From assembly GCA_963785755.1 (NCBI GenBank), contig CAWAXG010000055.1:1-23032 (forward strand): a DNA stretch of 23,032 nt. The letters run 5' to 3'. Below the pieces are notes generated by a model that did no database searches, had not been told where the DNA came from, and saw nothing but the letters and a program-made list of their open reading frames with translations. This document shows positions 6,878 to 16,281 of the stretch, piece after piece (within the stretch, counting starts at the first letter, position 1; each line of letters starts with the position of its first letter). The translations under genes and the position numbers were made by a program. The stretch is from JACCXG01 sp963785755 (GTDB lineage Bacteria > Acidobacteriota > Vicinamibacteria > Vicinamibacterales > 2-12-FULL-66-21).

Positions 6878-8224
6878 ATGCGGCTTTTTGCTCTGACGTC
6901 GATGGCAGTATGTCTGTGTTCTGTCTCCCCAGCCGCACGGGTGGCCGACCGCCCCCTCGAGCGGGCGGTGAAGCGCATCGAGAAGAACGACGCCGACGGA
7001 CTTCGCCGGCTGCTTGCGCAGGATCCGTCGCTCGTGCGGGGAACCGGCGCCGGGCTGCTGCCACACTGGCACTGGACGCTCCTCCACCTCGCCACGTCCA
7101 GAAAGGCGTCACTTGACGTCGTCAGCGCGCTCGTCGACGCGGGCTCGGACGTCAACGCCCAGGACAACGAGGGGAACACACCGCTGCATTTCGCGGTGAA
7201 GCGTATCAAGCACGAGACGTTTCCGAAGGCGGACTACGACGGAATCATCCGGCTCCTACTCGAGAAGAAGGCCGATGTCCATATCGTCAATGTTGCTGGA
7301 GCGTCGCCGCTCCATACGTCCGTCGCATTCCGCGCCGATCCGTCGGCGGTGGAGATGCTGATCCAAGCGGGCGCCGACGTGAACCTGAAGACATTCAAGA
7401 GCGCCGGCGCGTGGACGCCCCTGCACGGAGCGGCCGCGGGAAACAGCCCGGACATCGCCACGGTCCTCCTGAAGTATGGCGCCAAGCTGAACCTGATTGA
7501 CGGCCGAGAGCTGACGCCCACGCAGGTCGCCGAACGAGGCGGAGTCGGATTCTGGAAAACGGCAACCGTCCTTCACGCCTATCTGTTGGCGCGTGCCGTG
7601 AACCGCGGCTGGGCACCGTTCATCTACGTTCCGCCAGCAGCCGGTCTGTCTGCGTCGATCGGCGGTGTCGTACAGGGCAGACTGCTCTGGAAGGGACAGC
7701 CGGTCGCGGGCGCGACTGTCTACGTGGAGGACGACCCCGCGTTTGGGTCCGCCCGCTACGGATCGACGACCACCGACAATCAAGGGCGTTTTTCGATTAC
7801 CGGGGTTCCGCCGGGGCAAAAGCGCGTCGGTGTGAACGGCAACCAACGCGTGTCCCGGATCAGCGGTGGCGAACCGTTCGTCACTGCCGCCGAACAGTCC
7901 AAGATGGTCGTTCATAGGTTCAACCAAGATTTCCACGTCTGCCACGTTTTCGATCTCGGCTCGCCGGCGCAGAACGAGTCCGTTGGCAGCCGTCCCGTTC
8001 TTCGATGGGACGCATATCCGGACGCAAAGGGTTATATCGTCCACCTCTTCGACCGGACCAGTTGGACCGCGCTGGGATGGCGCCTGGGCGACGGCGTCAC
8101 CAGTGTTCAGATCGACTCCGATCTGCCGCCTGGCAGCTACCAGTGGCGTGTCGACGCGGTCGCCGCCGGGGGTGGCGTCATCGCGTGCAGTGCCGCGCCG
8201 CGGGGGTTCATCGTCCATCCCTAG
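6878..8224 (+). CDS. Secreted ankyrin-repeat protein with CarboxypepD_reg-like and FN3-like domains
   Basis: A complete 448-residue protein. A short signal peptide (residues 1 to about 20) suggests export. Residues 28-215 hold about five ankyrin-type repeats, including HWTLLHLATSRKA, DNEGNTPLHFAV, GASPLHTSVA and GAWTPLHGAA with typical DVNAQ and ADVNL turns. Residues about 262-325 form a carboxypeptidase regulatory-like (Cna-B-like) domain: GQPVAGATVYVED, then TTTDNQGRFSITGVPPG. The last 80 residues resemble a fibronectin III-type domain (RPVLRWDAYPDAKGYIVHL to GSYQWRVDAVA). The start at 6878 follows GAGG at five bases. The role is unknown; all three modules bind proteins or glycans rather than catalyse. 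The frame is intact. Confidence 0.85.
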   Translation: MRLFALTSMAVCLCSVSPAARVADRPLERAVKRIEKNDADGLRRLLAQDPSLVRGTGAGLLPHWHWTLLHLATSRKASLDVVSALVDAGSDVNAQDNEGNTPLHFAVKRIKHETFPKADYDGIIRLLLEKKADVHIVNVAGASPLHTSVAFRADPSAVEMLIQAGADVNLKTFKSAGAWTPLHGAAAGNSPDIATVLLKYGAKLNLIDGRELTPTQVAERGGVGFWKTATVLHAYLLARAVNRGWAPFIYVPPAAGLSASIGGVVQGRLLWKGQPVAGATVYVEDDPAFGSARYGSTTTDNQGRFSITGVPPGQKRVGVNGNQRVSRISGGEPFVTAAEQSKMVVHRFNQDFHVCHVFDLGSPAQNESVGSRPVLRWDAYPDAKGYIVHLFDRTSWTALGWRLGDGVTSVQIDSDLPPGSYQWRVDAVAAGGGVIACSAAPRGFIVHP

Positions 8225-8233
8225 TTTCATCCG

Positions 8234-8248
8234 AGGGGCTTCGCCCCT
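8234..8248. terminator. Hairpin after the ankyrin gene, possible weak terminator
   Basis: AGGGG pairs with CCCCT around CTTCG, ten bases after the ankyrin stop. The position suits a terminator, but no T-run follows. Confidence 0.35.
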
Positions 8249-8484
8249 GGACACAACGACAACCTCACTCGCTCGGCGCGGCGCGCTGGCGGACGCGCTC
8301 AGGCAAAGCGGCGGATGCGAACACGTCTGACACCCGCCACATGGGGGCCGAAAAAGAATCCTGCTGACCTATTGCGGCTCGATGAATCACAGAAATTCCT
8401 CGAGGCGCGATTGCTGAAGGAATGGAGGGCCCGGGAAGGATCGCATCGAGCGCATTCTCCAGAGCCAGGAATCCATGCCGTGCT

Positions 8485-10655
8485 CTATACCGCCACGCGC
8501 CCCACCGTAGGTACCTCGTGCGGCATGGGAAATTGCAAGCGCCATTCGATAGTGATTGGGCGTTCCTCCTTGTCCCCGTCCGGCTCCACGGGTCCAAGAT
8601 ACCGAAACCCCATCGTCACCCCAGGCCGGTCATCGGCCCGCTCCCGAACGAACAGCAGCGGTGTCACGCCATGCTGCGCTGGTCTGAGGTGCCGCCGTCC
8701 CTGGTTTGAGTCGCGCGTGGTCCGGGCTTTCGACTGCCAGTGGAACCGCCTTTCATTGAGCGGGAAGTCCCGGTAGCGCAAGTGCTCTTTCGTCGCGGCG
8801 GCTTTATCGAGCGTCACGAGCAGCAAGTCAAATGTGCCGCCATTTGTCGGCTCGACGCCGGTGTAGTAGTCGCGGAAGTTTCCCTGGGCCGTGCGATGAT
8901 CGAACGCTGCGCTCAGCTCGACGCCGAGATACCGCGCGTGCAGGACCAGCGGAATCTCGGGCCCGAGCGCGTGTGGCGGGGTCAGCACTGCGTTCAGCTC
9001 GCGCAAGACAGGCACGAGGCCCGCGATTTCTTCACGGAGTAACGAATGCTCGGCCCACAGCGCCTCCGCGCGAGCATCGGCGGCGATCTCCTTGCCGTAG
9101 AGCACTGCGAAGAGCATGCGGGCCAGCCGACGATCGGCCTCGTCGACAGGTGATTCCAGCGACGTCAGCCGCGCCCACATCCCGAGCCGACGCTCATCGC
9201 CGACGTGAATCAGCTTGTGAACGTTCTCGAGCGCCGCTTGCTCTTGTTGGCCTACCGTCCGCGCGTCGAGACCCGCCGACTGCCGCAGCCCCCACCAGGA
9301 GCGATCCTTGCGATAAACGTCATCGAGTGCGACGTCAGTCTCGCGAAGAAACGCCGCCAGTGAAAGCCCCGCGTGTGCCGGCTCGCGGAGCAACGCACGA
9401 ATGCCCGCTTGGTCCGATGGAATCGCGCGGCGCATCTGCGCGAGCACGTCTTCGCGGACCTGCTCGTCGAAGCGCAAGAGGCAACCGGCCGGAAGCCGCC
9501 CGAATCCCTTGGACACAAACTCGCCCAGTTCGCGCGGCGTGTGGCCGAGCAGCGATCGCAGCCGTCGATCGAATCGGAACTGAAGGTGCTGTCGCCCGGT
9601 GAGGTCGAACACGACCAATTCAGCTTTGCCAGGCGCACGGCGCAGGCCGCGGCCGAACTGCTGGAGGAACACGGTCGCACTCTCGGTCGGGCGGAAGAAA
9701 AACAGCGTGTTGACGTTAGGAAGTCAATGCCGGGATCGTAGCGGGCGTCGGCCGACAGCGCCCTCGTGAGCCGCGCGCGATGCACGACATTCCCAGTCTC
9801 GTACTGTTCGAACTGATGCGCATCGGCCCAGTACTGATCGAACGTCTCCTGCATCTGCGCGACGAGCGCCGGTTGATCCGATTGCGTCATGCGAACGTTC
9901 CATTCAAGCCCGTCGGTCTGCGCCGCGTACGAGAGGTTCGACGAACCCACGAAAGCCGTGGAGAACCCGCTGTCGCGATGGAAAATCCACGCCTTGGCAT
10001 GCAGCCGCGTGGCGTTCTCGTCGTACGAAATCTTCACCGTCGCATTCGGCAACCCCGCGAGTCTCTCAATCGCAAGCGCATCCGATGCGCCCATGTACGT
10101 AGTAGTCAACACGCGCAGCGGGCGACCACGCGCGTCACAGTGCCGCTCGATCTCGGAACGAAACTTCTCGAAGCCGCTGAGCTTGATGAACGCGCACAGA
10201 AGGTCGACGGAGTCGGCGCTATCGAACTCACTCCGCAGGTGGTCGAGCAGTTGGTCACCCTCGGCGTTGACGATCAGGCTCGAGGCATGCAGCGACCCGC
10301 GCGGCCGCTTGGGCGCCTCTCCCGGTCTCGCGACGATCGCGGTGAGTCGCTCGTTCTTCAGCCGCAGCTCGTCATCGCGCTCAAACACCCGTGGCGCGTG
10401 CGTGCGGAGCACCGCGAGCAGCGCTTCCGCGAGCTTGAGTCCCTTCGTCGAGTCGGTCTTCAGCTCCTCCAGTGCCATCGCGAACCCGTCCCCGAGCAGC
10501 GATTCCAGCACTGTGCCGACGGGATCGCCAACCCTTAGGTCGCCGCGATGCACTTCGAATGCAGCGCCAAGTTCCGCCAATTGGCGATCTACTCGTGCGC
10601 TCACGATCTCGTCGTACACGCCAGACTTCAGTTCGCTACGCCGCCAAACTCCCAT
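8485..10655 (-). CDS. PLD-domain / DUF3427-type helicase, helicase core deleted, frameshifted
   Basis: The start at ATG 10655 follows AGGAGG. The first 310 residues carry a phospholipase D-like domain with one HKD-type motif (LHAKAWIFHRDSGF, H219/K221) and FVGSSNLS. After about residue 315 the sequence jumps from RLTRALSADA straight to RYDPGIDLPNVNTLFFFR, helicase motif V, and then FLQQFGRGLRRAPG, motif VI (one base must be restored near 9727 to rejoin the frames). The C-terminal 370 residues match the DUF3427 style (FDLLLVTLDK, FHWQSKART, TPLLFVRER, FRYLGPVEP). Family members are SF2 nucleic-acid ATPases of about 1,000 or more residues; Walker A, the DExx box and motifs III-IV, some 400 residues, are absent here. 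As read it could not hydrolyse ATP. Confidence 0.82.
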
Positions 10656-10802
10656 GGAACCTCCTGGGACGATGAAACGCCGCAAGCGAATCGCGGTTCT
10701 TGAAGTGGCCACTCCTAACTCCTAAACTCGATCTGCCTTATTGCCGGCGACGGACGATTCCAACTCTGCCGTAGCAGTGAGGAAGAGACGAGGAAACGGA
10801 CC

Positions 10803-13800
10803 ATGCCGAAATCGCTCCGGTTTCTGCCGTGCATCATCGTTCTGCTTGGACTCAGCGTGGCGTCTGCTGGTGCCCAGACCACATACGCCACGATCACGGG
10901 CACGGTCACCGACTCCTCCGGCGGCGTCATCAAGGGTGCCACGGTCGTCGCCACCAACCTCGACACCGCGCTCGAGACGAAGACCACCACCAACAGTGAC
11001 GGCGTGTACTCCGTCACCCAGCTTCGTGAAGGTCCATACACTCTGACGATCACCGCCGACGGCCTCGGCGGCTTCAAAGCCGCCGACATCGTCCTGGTGA
11101 CGCGCGACATACGGCGGATCGACGCGGTCCTGGCGGTCGGCGGGCTCGAGACGTCGCTCGACGTGCGAGGCAACGCTCCGATCGAGCTTGAGACCGCTCG
11201 CGTCAGCGACGTCCGTACGGCGGAACAGCTGCGCACGTTGCCGCTCAACGACCCTGGCGTCTGGTCTTATCTCGCCATCACCCCGTCGCTTTCCATGCGG
11301 GGCGGCGGCTACTCGTTCGCCGGCAGCCGCAGCAATCAGTCCACGTTCGCCATCGACGGCACGTCGATGACGGATGGCGTCGGAGAGAACGTGATCGGGC
11401 CGCTCGCCAATTACACCGAGTCTTTCAAGGAAGTGAAAATCGATCTGGCCAGCAACAGCGCCGAGTCCGCCAGCCTCGGCCAGGTCACCATCGTCTCCAA
11501 GTCGGGCACGAACCGGTTCTCGGGGGTCCTCTTCGACTACTACCAGAGCCCGATCTTCCGAACGCGCAACCCCTTCTCCGGCGTGCGGTCCGCGGGTGTC
11601 ACGCATTTTCCGGGCCTGGCCGTCGGTGGTCCGCTCACCATCCCGCGGGTGTACGACGGCCACAGCAAGACGTTCTGGTTCGTGTCGGGTGAAACAGTCG
11701 CCGGCAGCTCGACATCGCAGGACCTGAATCCGACGGTTCCCATCGAGGCCTGGCGGCGCGGAGACTTCTCTGCGCTCGGCCGCGCCATCCGCAATCCACT
11801 GACCGGTGAAGTGTATGCAGATGGCCGCATTCCCGCGGCGGCGTTGAATGCGACGGCGCTGGCAATCCAGCAGCAGTTCTATCCGCTGCCGAACACCGGC
11901 AGCGCCACGACCCTGGTGGCGCAGAACTATCGCGAGACGGTGGCGACGGAACGCTCGAAACCGTACTACGCCACCGCTCGTGTCGATCACAACTTCGGCT
12001 CGAACGATCGCATCTTCGGGCGCTTCACGTTCCACGAAGCGACCAATCCGGTGTGGGAAGGCAATCTGCCCGCGTTCGGGATGCGCAACCAGCGGCGCAT
12101 GAACAAAGCGTTGACGTTCTCGTACACGCGGATCTTCGGCACGTCGATTGTGAACGAGCTGCGCGCCGGCTATGCCTACAACAACAATCCGATCGCCGGG
12201 CCGCTGAGCGGGTCCGACGTCATTTCATCGCTGGGACTCACCGGCCTCGCTCCGGGGCTGCCGGCGGTCAGCGGAATCCTCAAGATCGCGTTCCCAGGAA
12301 CGGCGCTTCAGGGTCTCACTCAAGTGGACTGGCGCAATCCCGGCTTTCTCAACCGCAGCAACCAGATTCAGGATCAGATCACCTGGCTGCGCGGGACGCA
12401 TAGCGTGAAGGCGGGCACCGACATCCGGCGCGTCGATTGGGAAGAGCTCAACGCCAATGCCAATCTGTTCGGGAACCTCAGTTTCAACGGCACGGCCACC
12501 GCGGTTCCGGGAGTGGCCGCGAGCGGTCACCCGTACGCCGATTTCCTGTTCGGCGTGCCCAATACGGCGCAGCGGGCGTTCCCGCCAGTGCCGGCATTGC
12601 GCAGCCGGTGGACCTACGACTTCTTCGTCCAGGACGACTGGAAGATTCGGCGGGATCTGACCATCAACCTCGGGCTGCGCTACGACATCCATCCCGGCTG
12701 GTACGAGCAGAACAACCGGCTGGCGATGTTCGACGTCGCGAGCGGGAAGATCGCGGTGGCGGACGGCGGGCTCGACAAGATTTCGCCGCTGATCCCAGCC
12801 GGCTACGTGGACATCGTGTCGGCGAGCAGCGTCGGGCTGCGGCCGAAGACCATCGTCAACACCGATCGCAACAACTTCTCGCCGCGGCTCGGCGTCGCCT
12901 ATCGGCCGTTCGGCGGCGCGTCAACGGTCGTCCGCGGCGGCTACGGCCTCTACTTCGACATGATGCCGATCGACCTGCAGGCCTCGGCGTCGCCGTTCGT
13001 GTTCCAGGAGACGACGTTCACGAATCCCGCGGTCCCCACCGTGGTCCTGCCGGCCGTGTTTCCGTCGGCTGGGACGTCCGGGCCGGCGACCATCGCGCTG
13101 CCGCGCGCGGTCAACCCGGACCTCCAGCTCCCTTACAGTCATCAGTGGAACGCCACCGTCGAGCACGAGCGGTGGAACACGGCATTCCGCGTCTCCTACG
13201 TCGCCACCCTCGGCCGCGAGATGTGGTACACGCGCGACATCAACGCGCCGGAGCCGGACGGGCGGCTCTACGTCGAGAAGCCGCGCCCGTTTCCGCGATA
13301 TCCGGATATCGCCTACGTCGATAACGGGGCCACGCACGATTACCACGCCATGACCGTCGAAACCGAGCGGAGACTGTCGGACGGTCTGTATTTCCAGCTC
13401 GCGTACACCGCTGCCCGGGATCTCGGCACCGACTCGGGCACCATTGAGAATCCCTTCGATCTGGAGCGCGAGCGCGGCGGCGATCTGACGACGCCGGCGC
13501 ATCGCTTCACGTCCGCCGTGATGTACGAGCTGCCGTTCGGACAGGGCAAGAGGTGGCTGGCCTCTGCGCCCACGCTCGTTGATCTGGCGCTCGGGGGCTG
13601 GCAGGTGTCTCTGGTCAGCTACCTGCAAAGCGGGGGATACCTGACCCCGACGATCTCCGTGCCCGATCCAACCGGCACGCGCTTCACCAGCACCGCGAAC
13701 CGACCGACCGTCACGCTTCGCCCCGACGAAGTCGCGCGATCCGGATCTCGGCGACCCGACCGTCGATCGCTGGTTCGACCCGGGCGCGTATGCGGCCCCG

Positions 13801-14097
13801 CCGATCGGCCGGTTTGGAACCGCGGAGCGCGGCTCGATCACCGGGCCGGGCCTGAATCTCTGGCACTTCGGCGTGCACAAGCGGTTCCGGCTGGCCGGCG
13901 GCGCGGCCGCACCGACGCTTCGCATCGAGCTGACGTCGACGAACATCTTCAACACCCCGCAATATGCCGCGCCCGACACCAACGTCTCGCCGACGAACGT
14001 GAACGCCGGGCGAATCAGCGCCATCGGCGGCACCGCCGGCTTCATTCAGCAGGCCGGGATGCGGACGATGAGGCTCGGGGGGCGTCTCGAGTGGTGA
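10803..14097 (+). CDS. TonB-dependent receptor with N-terminal carboxypeptidase regulatory-like domain (frameshift near 13,735)
   Basis: An outer-membrane receptor of about 1,098 residues, of the large type abundant in Acidobacteriota. A signal peptide (MPKSLRF to AGAQ) is followed by a CarboxypepD_reg domain (TITGTVTDSSGGVIKGATV), then a plug region with RTLPLNDPGVWSYL and GSRSNQSTFAIDGTSM, then a long beta-barrel. Barrel features include SFKEVKIDLASNSAESASLG and the C-terminal ELTSTNIFNTPQYAAPD, ending GMRTMRLGGRLEW. One single-base indel near 13,735 separates the main frame from the last 120 residues (DPDLGDPTVDRWFDPGAY on). The ligand is unknown; such receptors often take up oligosaccharides. 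It starts 147 bp from the divergent helicase gene. The barrel end is the last sequence I would assign to the left-hand organism. Confidence 0.93.
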
Positions 14098-14164
14098 AGG
14101 CGCCAGCGGAGTCTTCGCCGTCGTGGACGGGGTCCTACAAGATGCAACGTTACCAAGTTGCAGG

Positions 14165-14351
14165 GGCACGCATTGCTTGACGAACGCCTTGGTCATCGGA
14201 TCCATCAACGCCGTCGAGGCGTAGTGCTGGCCGCGGTGACCGACCAGAAGCCCTGCACCCCGGCGCCGTAGGCCAACCGCGGTACCCACACGTTGAGATA
14301 CACCCGGTCGATGCACTCGACCTCGAACACCGTGTGATCGGACAAAGACAT
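14165..14351 (-). pseudogene. 5' fragment of an actinobacterial-type conserved hypothetical gene
   Basis: Starting at ATG 14351 the reading is MSLSDHTVFEVECIDRVYLN, then VWVPRLAYGAGVQGF, and after restoring one base near 14,240, VGHRGQHYASTALMDPMTKAFV. I recall this pattern from conserved hypothetical proteins of mycobacteria and related actinobacteria, where the protein is much longer. Here it stops making sense after about 62 residues, near 14,165, close to where the left-hand sequence ends. It is the first recognisable right-hand (actinobacterial) sequence. Function unknown. Confidence 0.5.
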
Positions 14352-14380
14352 CGCCGGCACTGCGCGCTACGGTCATAATC

Positions 14381-14492
14381 GGGCTCCGGTTCGGACGGGC
14401 GGTCGGCAACGGCCCACCAACCGCTACAGGCGGTTCATACACCCGATCGACACGTTTCGACCAGGGTCTTCATCCCGTCCGAACCGAAGCCC
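14381..14492. repeat. 19-bp inverted repeat (one mismatch) spanning 112 bp
   Basis: The left arm GGGCTCCGGTTCGGACGGG (14381-14399) and the complement of the right arm (14474-14492) agree at 18 of 19 positions. The 74-bp spacer contains no gene. Such arms look like insertion-sequence ends or a small non-autonomous element, immediately before the transposase remnant. Confidence 0.75.
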
Positions 14493-14543
14493 CCAAACCG
14501 ACACCAGCCAGCAGGCCCGTCGGGAGGGGGCGAAGCCCGGCTA

Positions 14544-15110
14544 GATATGACCAACTTCGCCACCTTCATCGACACCGGCAACGAGAAGGCGTCGATCGCG
14601 CAGCGCGGCAAGGCGAAACAGAAACGCAGCGACCTGCGGCTGGTCGGGTTGGCGCTGGTATCACCCGCGACGGCGGGGTGCCGGTGATCAGCCACGCCAA
14701 GCCCGCCGACCGGCCCGACGTGACCCAGTTCGCCACGGTCATCGACGAGCTGGTGGCCCGCTGCCGGGATCTGGTGTCTTCGGTCGAGTCGCTGACCGTG
14801 GTCTACGACGCCGGGCAGAACAGCGGCGACAACCATACGGTCGTCGAGGAGCAGTCGATCGGGTTCGTCGGGTCGCTGCCGCCGTCCGATCACGCCGAGC
14901 TGCTGGCCATCGGCGACCGCGCCTACCGCGGTCGACCACGACCGCTACCCCGGGCTGCGCTACGTCGACACCACCCATCGAAGAAACCGTGCTGCTCCAC
15001 CACGACGGCGCCAAGGGACGCCCACGCGTGCAACGCATGCTCACCGACATGACCCCCAACAGAAACTGGCCGACCTGTTCGACATCCACCAATACGCACC
15101 CAGTCGCTAA
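14544..15110 (+). pseudogene. IS1634-like (IS4 superfamily) transposase remnant, truncated and internally deleted
   Basis: The reading DMTNFATFIDTGNEKASIAQ, then RGKAKQKRSDLRLVGLALV, then (after an indel near 14,660) DGGVPVISHAKPADRPDVTQ, SVESLTVVYDAGQNS and GFVGSLPPSDHAELLAI, is the central part of an IS1634-type DDE transposase. The N-terminal portion of roughly 190 residues is missing. After LRYVDTT (about 14,965) the text jumps to ETVLLHHDGAKGRPRVQRML and LADLFDIHQYAPSR with stop at 15,108-15,110, which is the family's extreme C terminus, so some 200 residues including the last catalytic region are gone. It cannot be active. Such elements are common in mycobacteria. Confidence 0.8.
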
Positions 15111-15275
15111 ACCACGACGAGTTGGGTAATACACCGACCCTGCCCGAAAACACCGCCCCACCAGGCAAAACCAGACCCACATTCAAGAAAGGCTGGAAAC
15201 TCCCGCTAGATCCGGGAGGGACCGGAGGACCGTCACGATTTCCTGCCAGCTGCCGAAGCGGTGGCCCGAAGGTCT

Positions 15276-15476
15276 TCAAGATCCGTGATGCATCATGTCA
15301 AGGTACCCGCGAAATCTGGCCAGAAGCCGCGCCGGGGCTAGGCTGGGGGATGTGGGGAAGTCGTCCATGTCGGCCTTGAAGGTCCAACCCAGGAGCGCGA
15401 TCCGCTTGCCCGCCAGCCGCGCCGACCGTTTGGCGATCCGCCGGGCGAAGCGCCGCTGGCAGTCGGTCTTGGCCAC
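15276..15476 (-). pseudogene. Fragment of a UDP-glucose/GDP-mannose dehydrogenase family gene (C-terminal domain)
   Basis: The minus-strand reading QRRFARRIAKRSARLAG, then GKRIALLGWTFKADMDDFPT and SPSLA, matches the start of the C-terminal NAD-binding domain of nucleotide-sugar dehydrogenases, which oxidise UDP-glucose or a similar sugar to the uronate for polysaccharide synthesis. The N-terminal NAD and central domains (about 300 residues) and the end of the C-terminal domain are missing; after SPSLA the text loses resemblance and stops at 15276. Its 5' side is joined directly to an asparagine synthetase fragment in another frame. Confidence 0.6.
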
Positions 15477-15512
15477 CTCCCCTCAGCGTGTTGTGCCCGC
15501 CAACTGTTACTT

Positions 15513-15590
15513 GGGGGTACCCGCCAAACAATTGGTCGCTGCCCTCACCGGACAGCACGACCTTGACCTGCTGACGGGCCAGTTGGGGGC
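15513..15590 (-). pseudogene. asnB: Asparagine synthetase fragment (synthase-domain core, minus strand)
   Basis: The reading LARQQVKVVLSGEGSDQLFGGYP is the highly conserved LSGEGxDELFGGY region of the amidotransferase/synthase domain of AsnB-like enzymes. Only about 24 residues are recognisable. The matching C-terminal part of such a protein is found nearby but on the plus strand (15,670-16,004), so the two cannot belong to one gene in the present order. Confidence 0.6.
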
Positions 15591-15669
15591 GAGGCGGCGG
15601 GGCTGGTTCGCGCCGTTCACGGCGTCGGAACGTACCGTCCTGTTGGTCGGCCTCCAGGCTGAAGCTCCC

Positions 15670-16004
15670 TCGCTCCTAAACCTCGACGTCCGATGTCGGT
15701 GGCCGCGTTGCTGGAATTGGGTCCACCGCCCCTCGATCACAGCCTTGTGGAACTCGCCTCGCACGTGAAGGTACAAGGTACGTGGCCAAACCACGAAGTG
15801 GGCTGTCAAGGAAGTTGCTCGCCAGCACCTGCGACCGTTCGATCTGCTTACGGGGCCATCCTCGTTTCGTCCGCACCGCATTCGACCCGGCGGCGGTGGG
15901 CAAACTGCGCGATGCACATTCATCCGGCGATCGCAACAAGCAAGTCACGGCTCTGGACATTGCTGTCACTCGAAGTGTGGCATCGCGAACACGTCAGCAA
16001 GTAG
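15670..16004 (+). pseudogene. asnB: Asparagine synthetase C-terminal fragment (plus strand, frameshifted)
   Basis: In order the plus strand gives SLLNLD, MSVAALLEL and PPLDHSLVELASHVKVQGT (from ATG 15693), then in another frame TKWAVKEVARQHL, then FDPAAVGKLRDAHSSGD, and finally SRLWTLLSLEVWHREHVSK with stop at 16,004. This is the order of the last third of AsnB-like glutamine-dependent synthetases (MSMAxSLExRVPFLDH... to ...LWxLLxLExWHR). At least three indels are needed to join it. These enzymes occur in exopolysaccharide loci, where they may amidate sugars. Upstream catalytic regions are absent from this strand. Confidence 0.65.
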
Positions 16005-16281
16005 AGTTCGATGCGGGCAGAACACCCAAGGAGTGGGCCGTGCGCCGCCGAGGGATCGAGTTGTGCAAATCCGCCCGGAGAGGTTGCTGGAGCGCGCTCA
16101 AAATTTTTGCGGACGCGGACTGCGTGGTAGTCTTCAGGCGTTGTGAGCAAATCAGAGTAGGTTGCGCGAATATATTTCGGTCGAGACGGCAAGGGGTGGC
16201 CCGAATGGACCGGTCAGCAGTGACGGCGTCCGGCTGTATCGCGCCGGTTCGACATCCGAATCGCTTTGAATGGAGAGACAA
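16005..16281 (+). promoter_or_regulatory. Leader region of the exopolysaccharide operon
   Basis: No gene is visible in these 277 bp between the synthetase stop and the chain-length gene. It holds two A/T-rich islands in GC-rich DNA (around 16,100-16,110 and TATATT at 16,169-16,174), which are plausible promoter spots, but no clear -35/-10 pair at standard spacing was found. Confidence 0.3.

Noticed and set aside
8225..8484. Extra small gene between the ankyrin and helicase genes
   Set aside because: Short frames on both strands overlap the helicase end or a hairpin and show no motif.
10722..12035. 437-codon minus-strand open frame
   Set aside because: It lies opposite the well-supported TonB receptor, is Arg/Asp/Gly-rich and has no recognisable motif.
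12921..14045. 374-codon minus-strand open frame
   Set aside because: Antisense shadow of the TonB receptor barrel; no domain resemblance.
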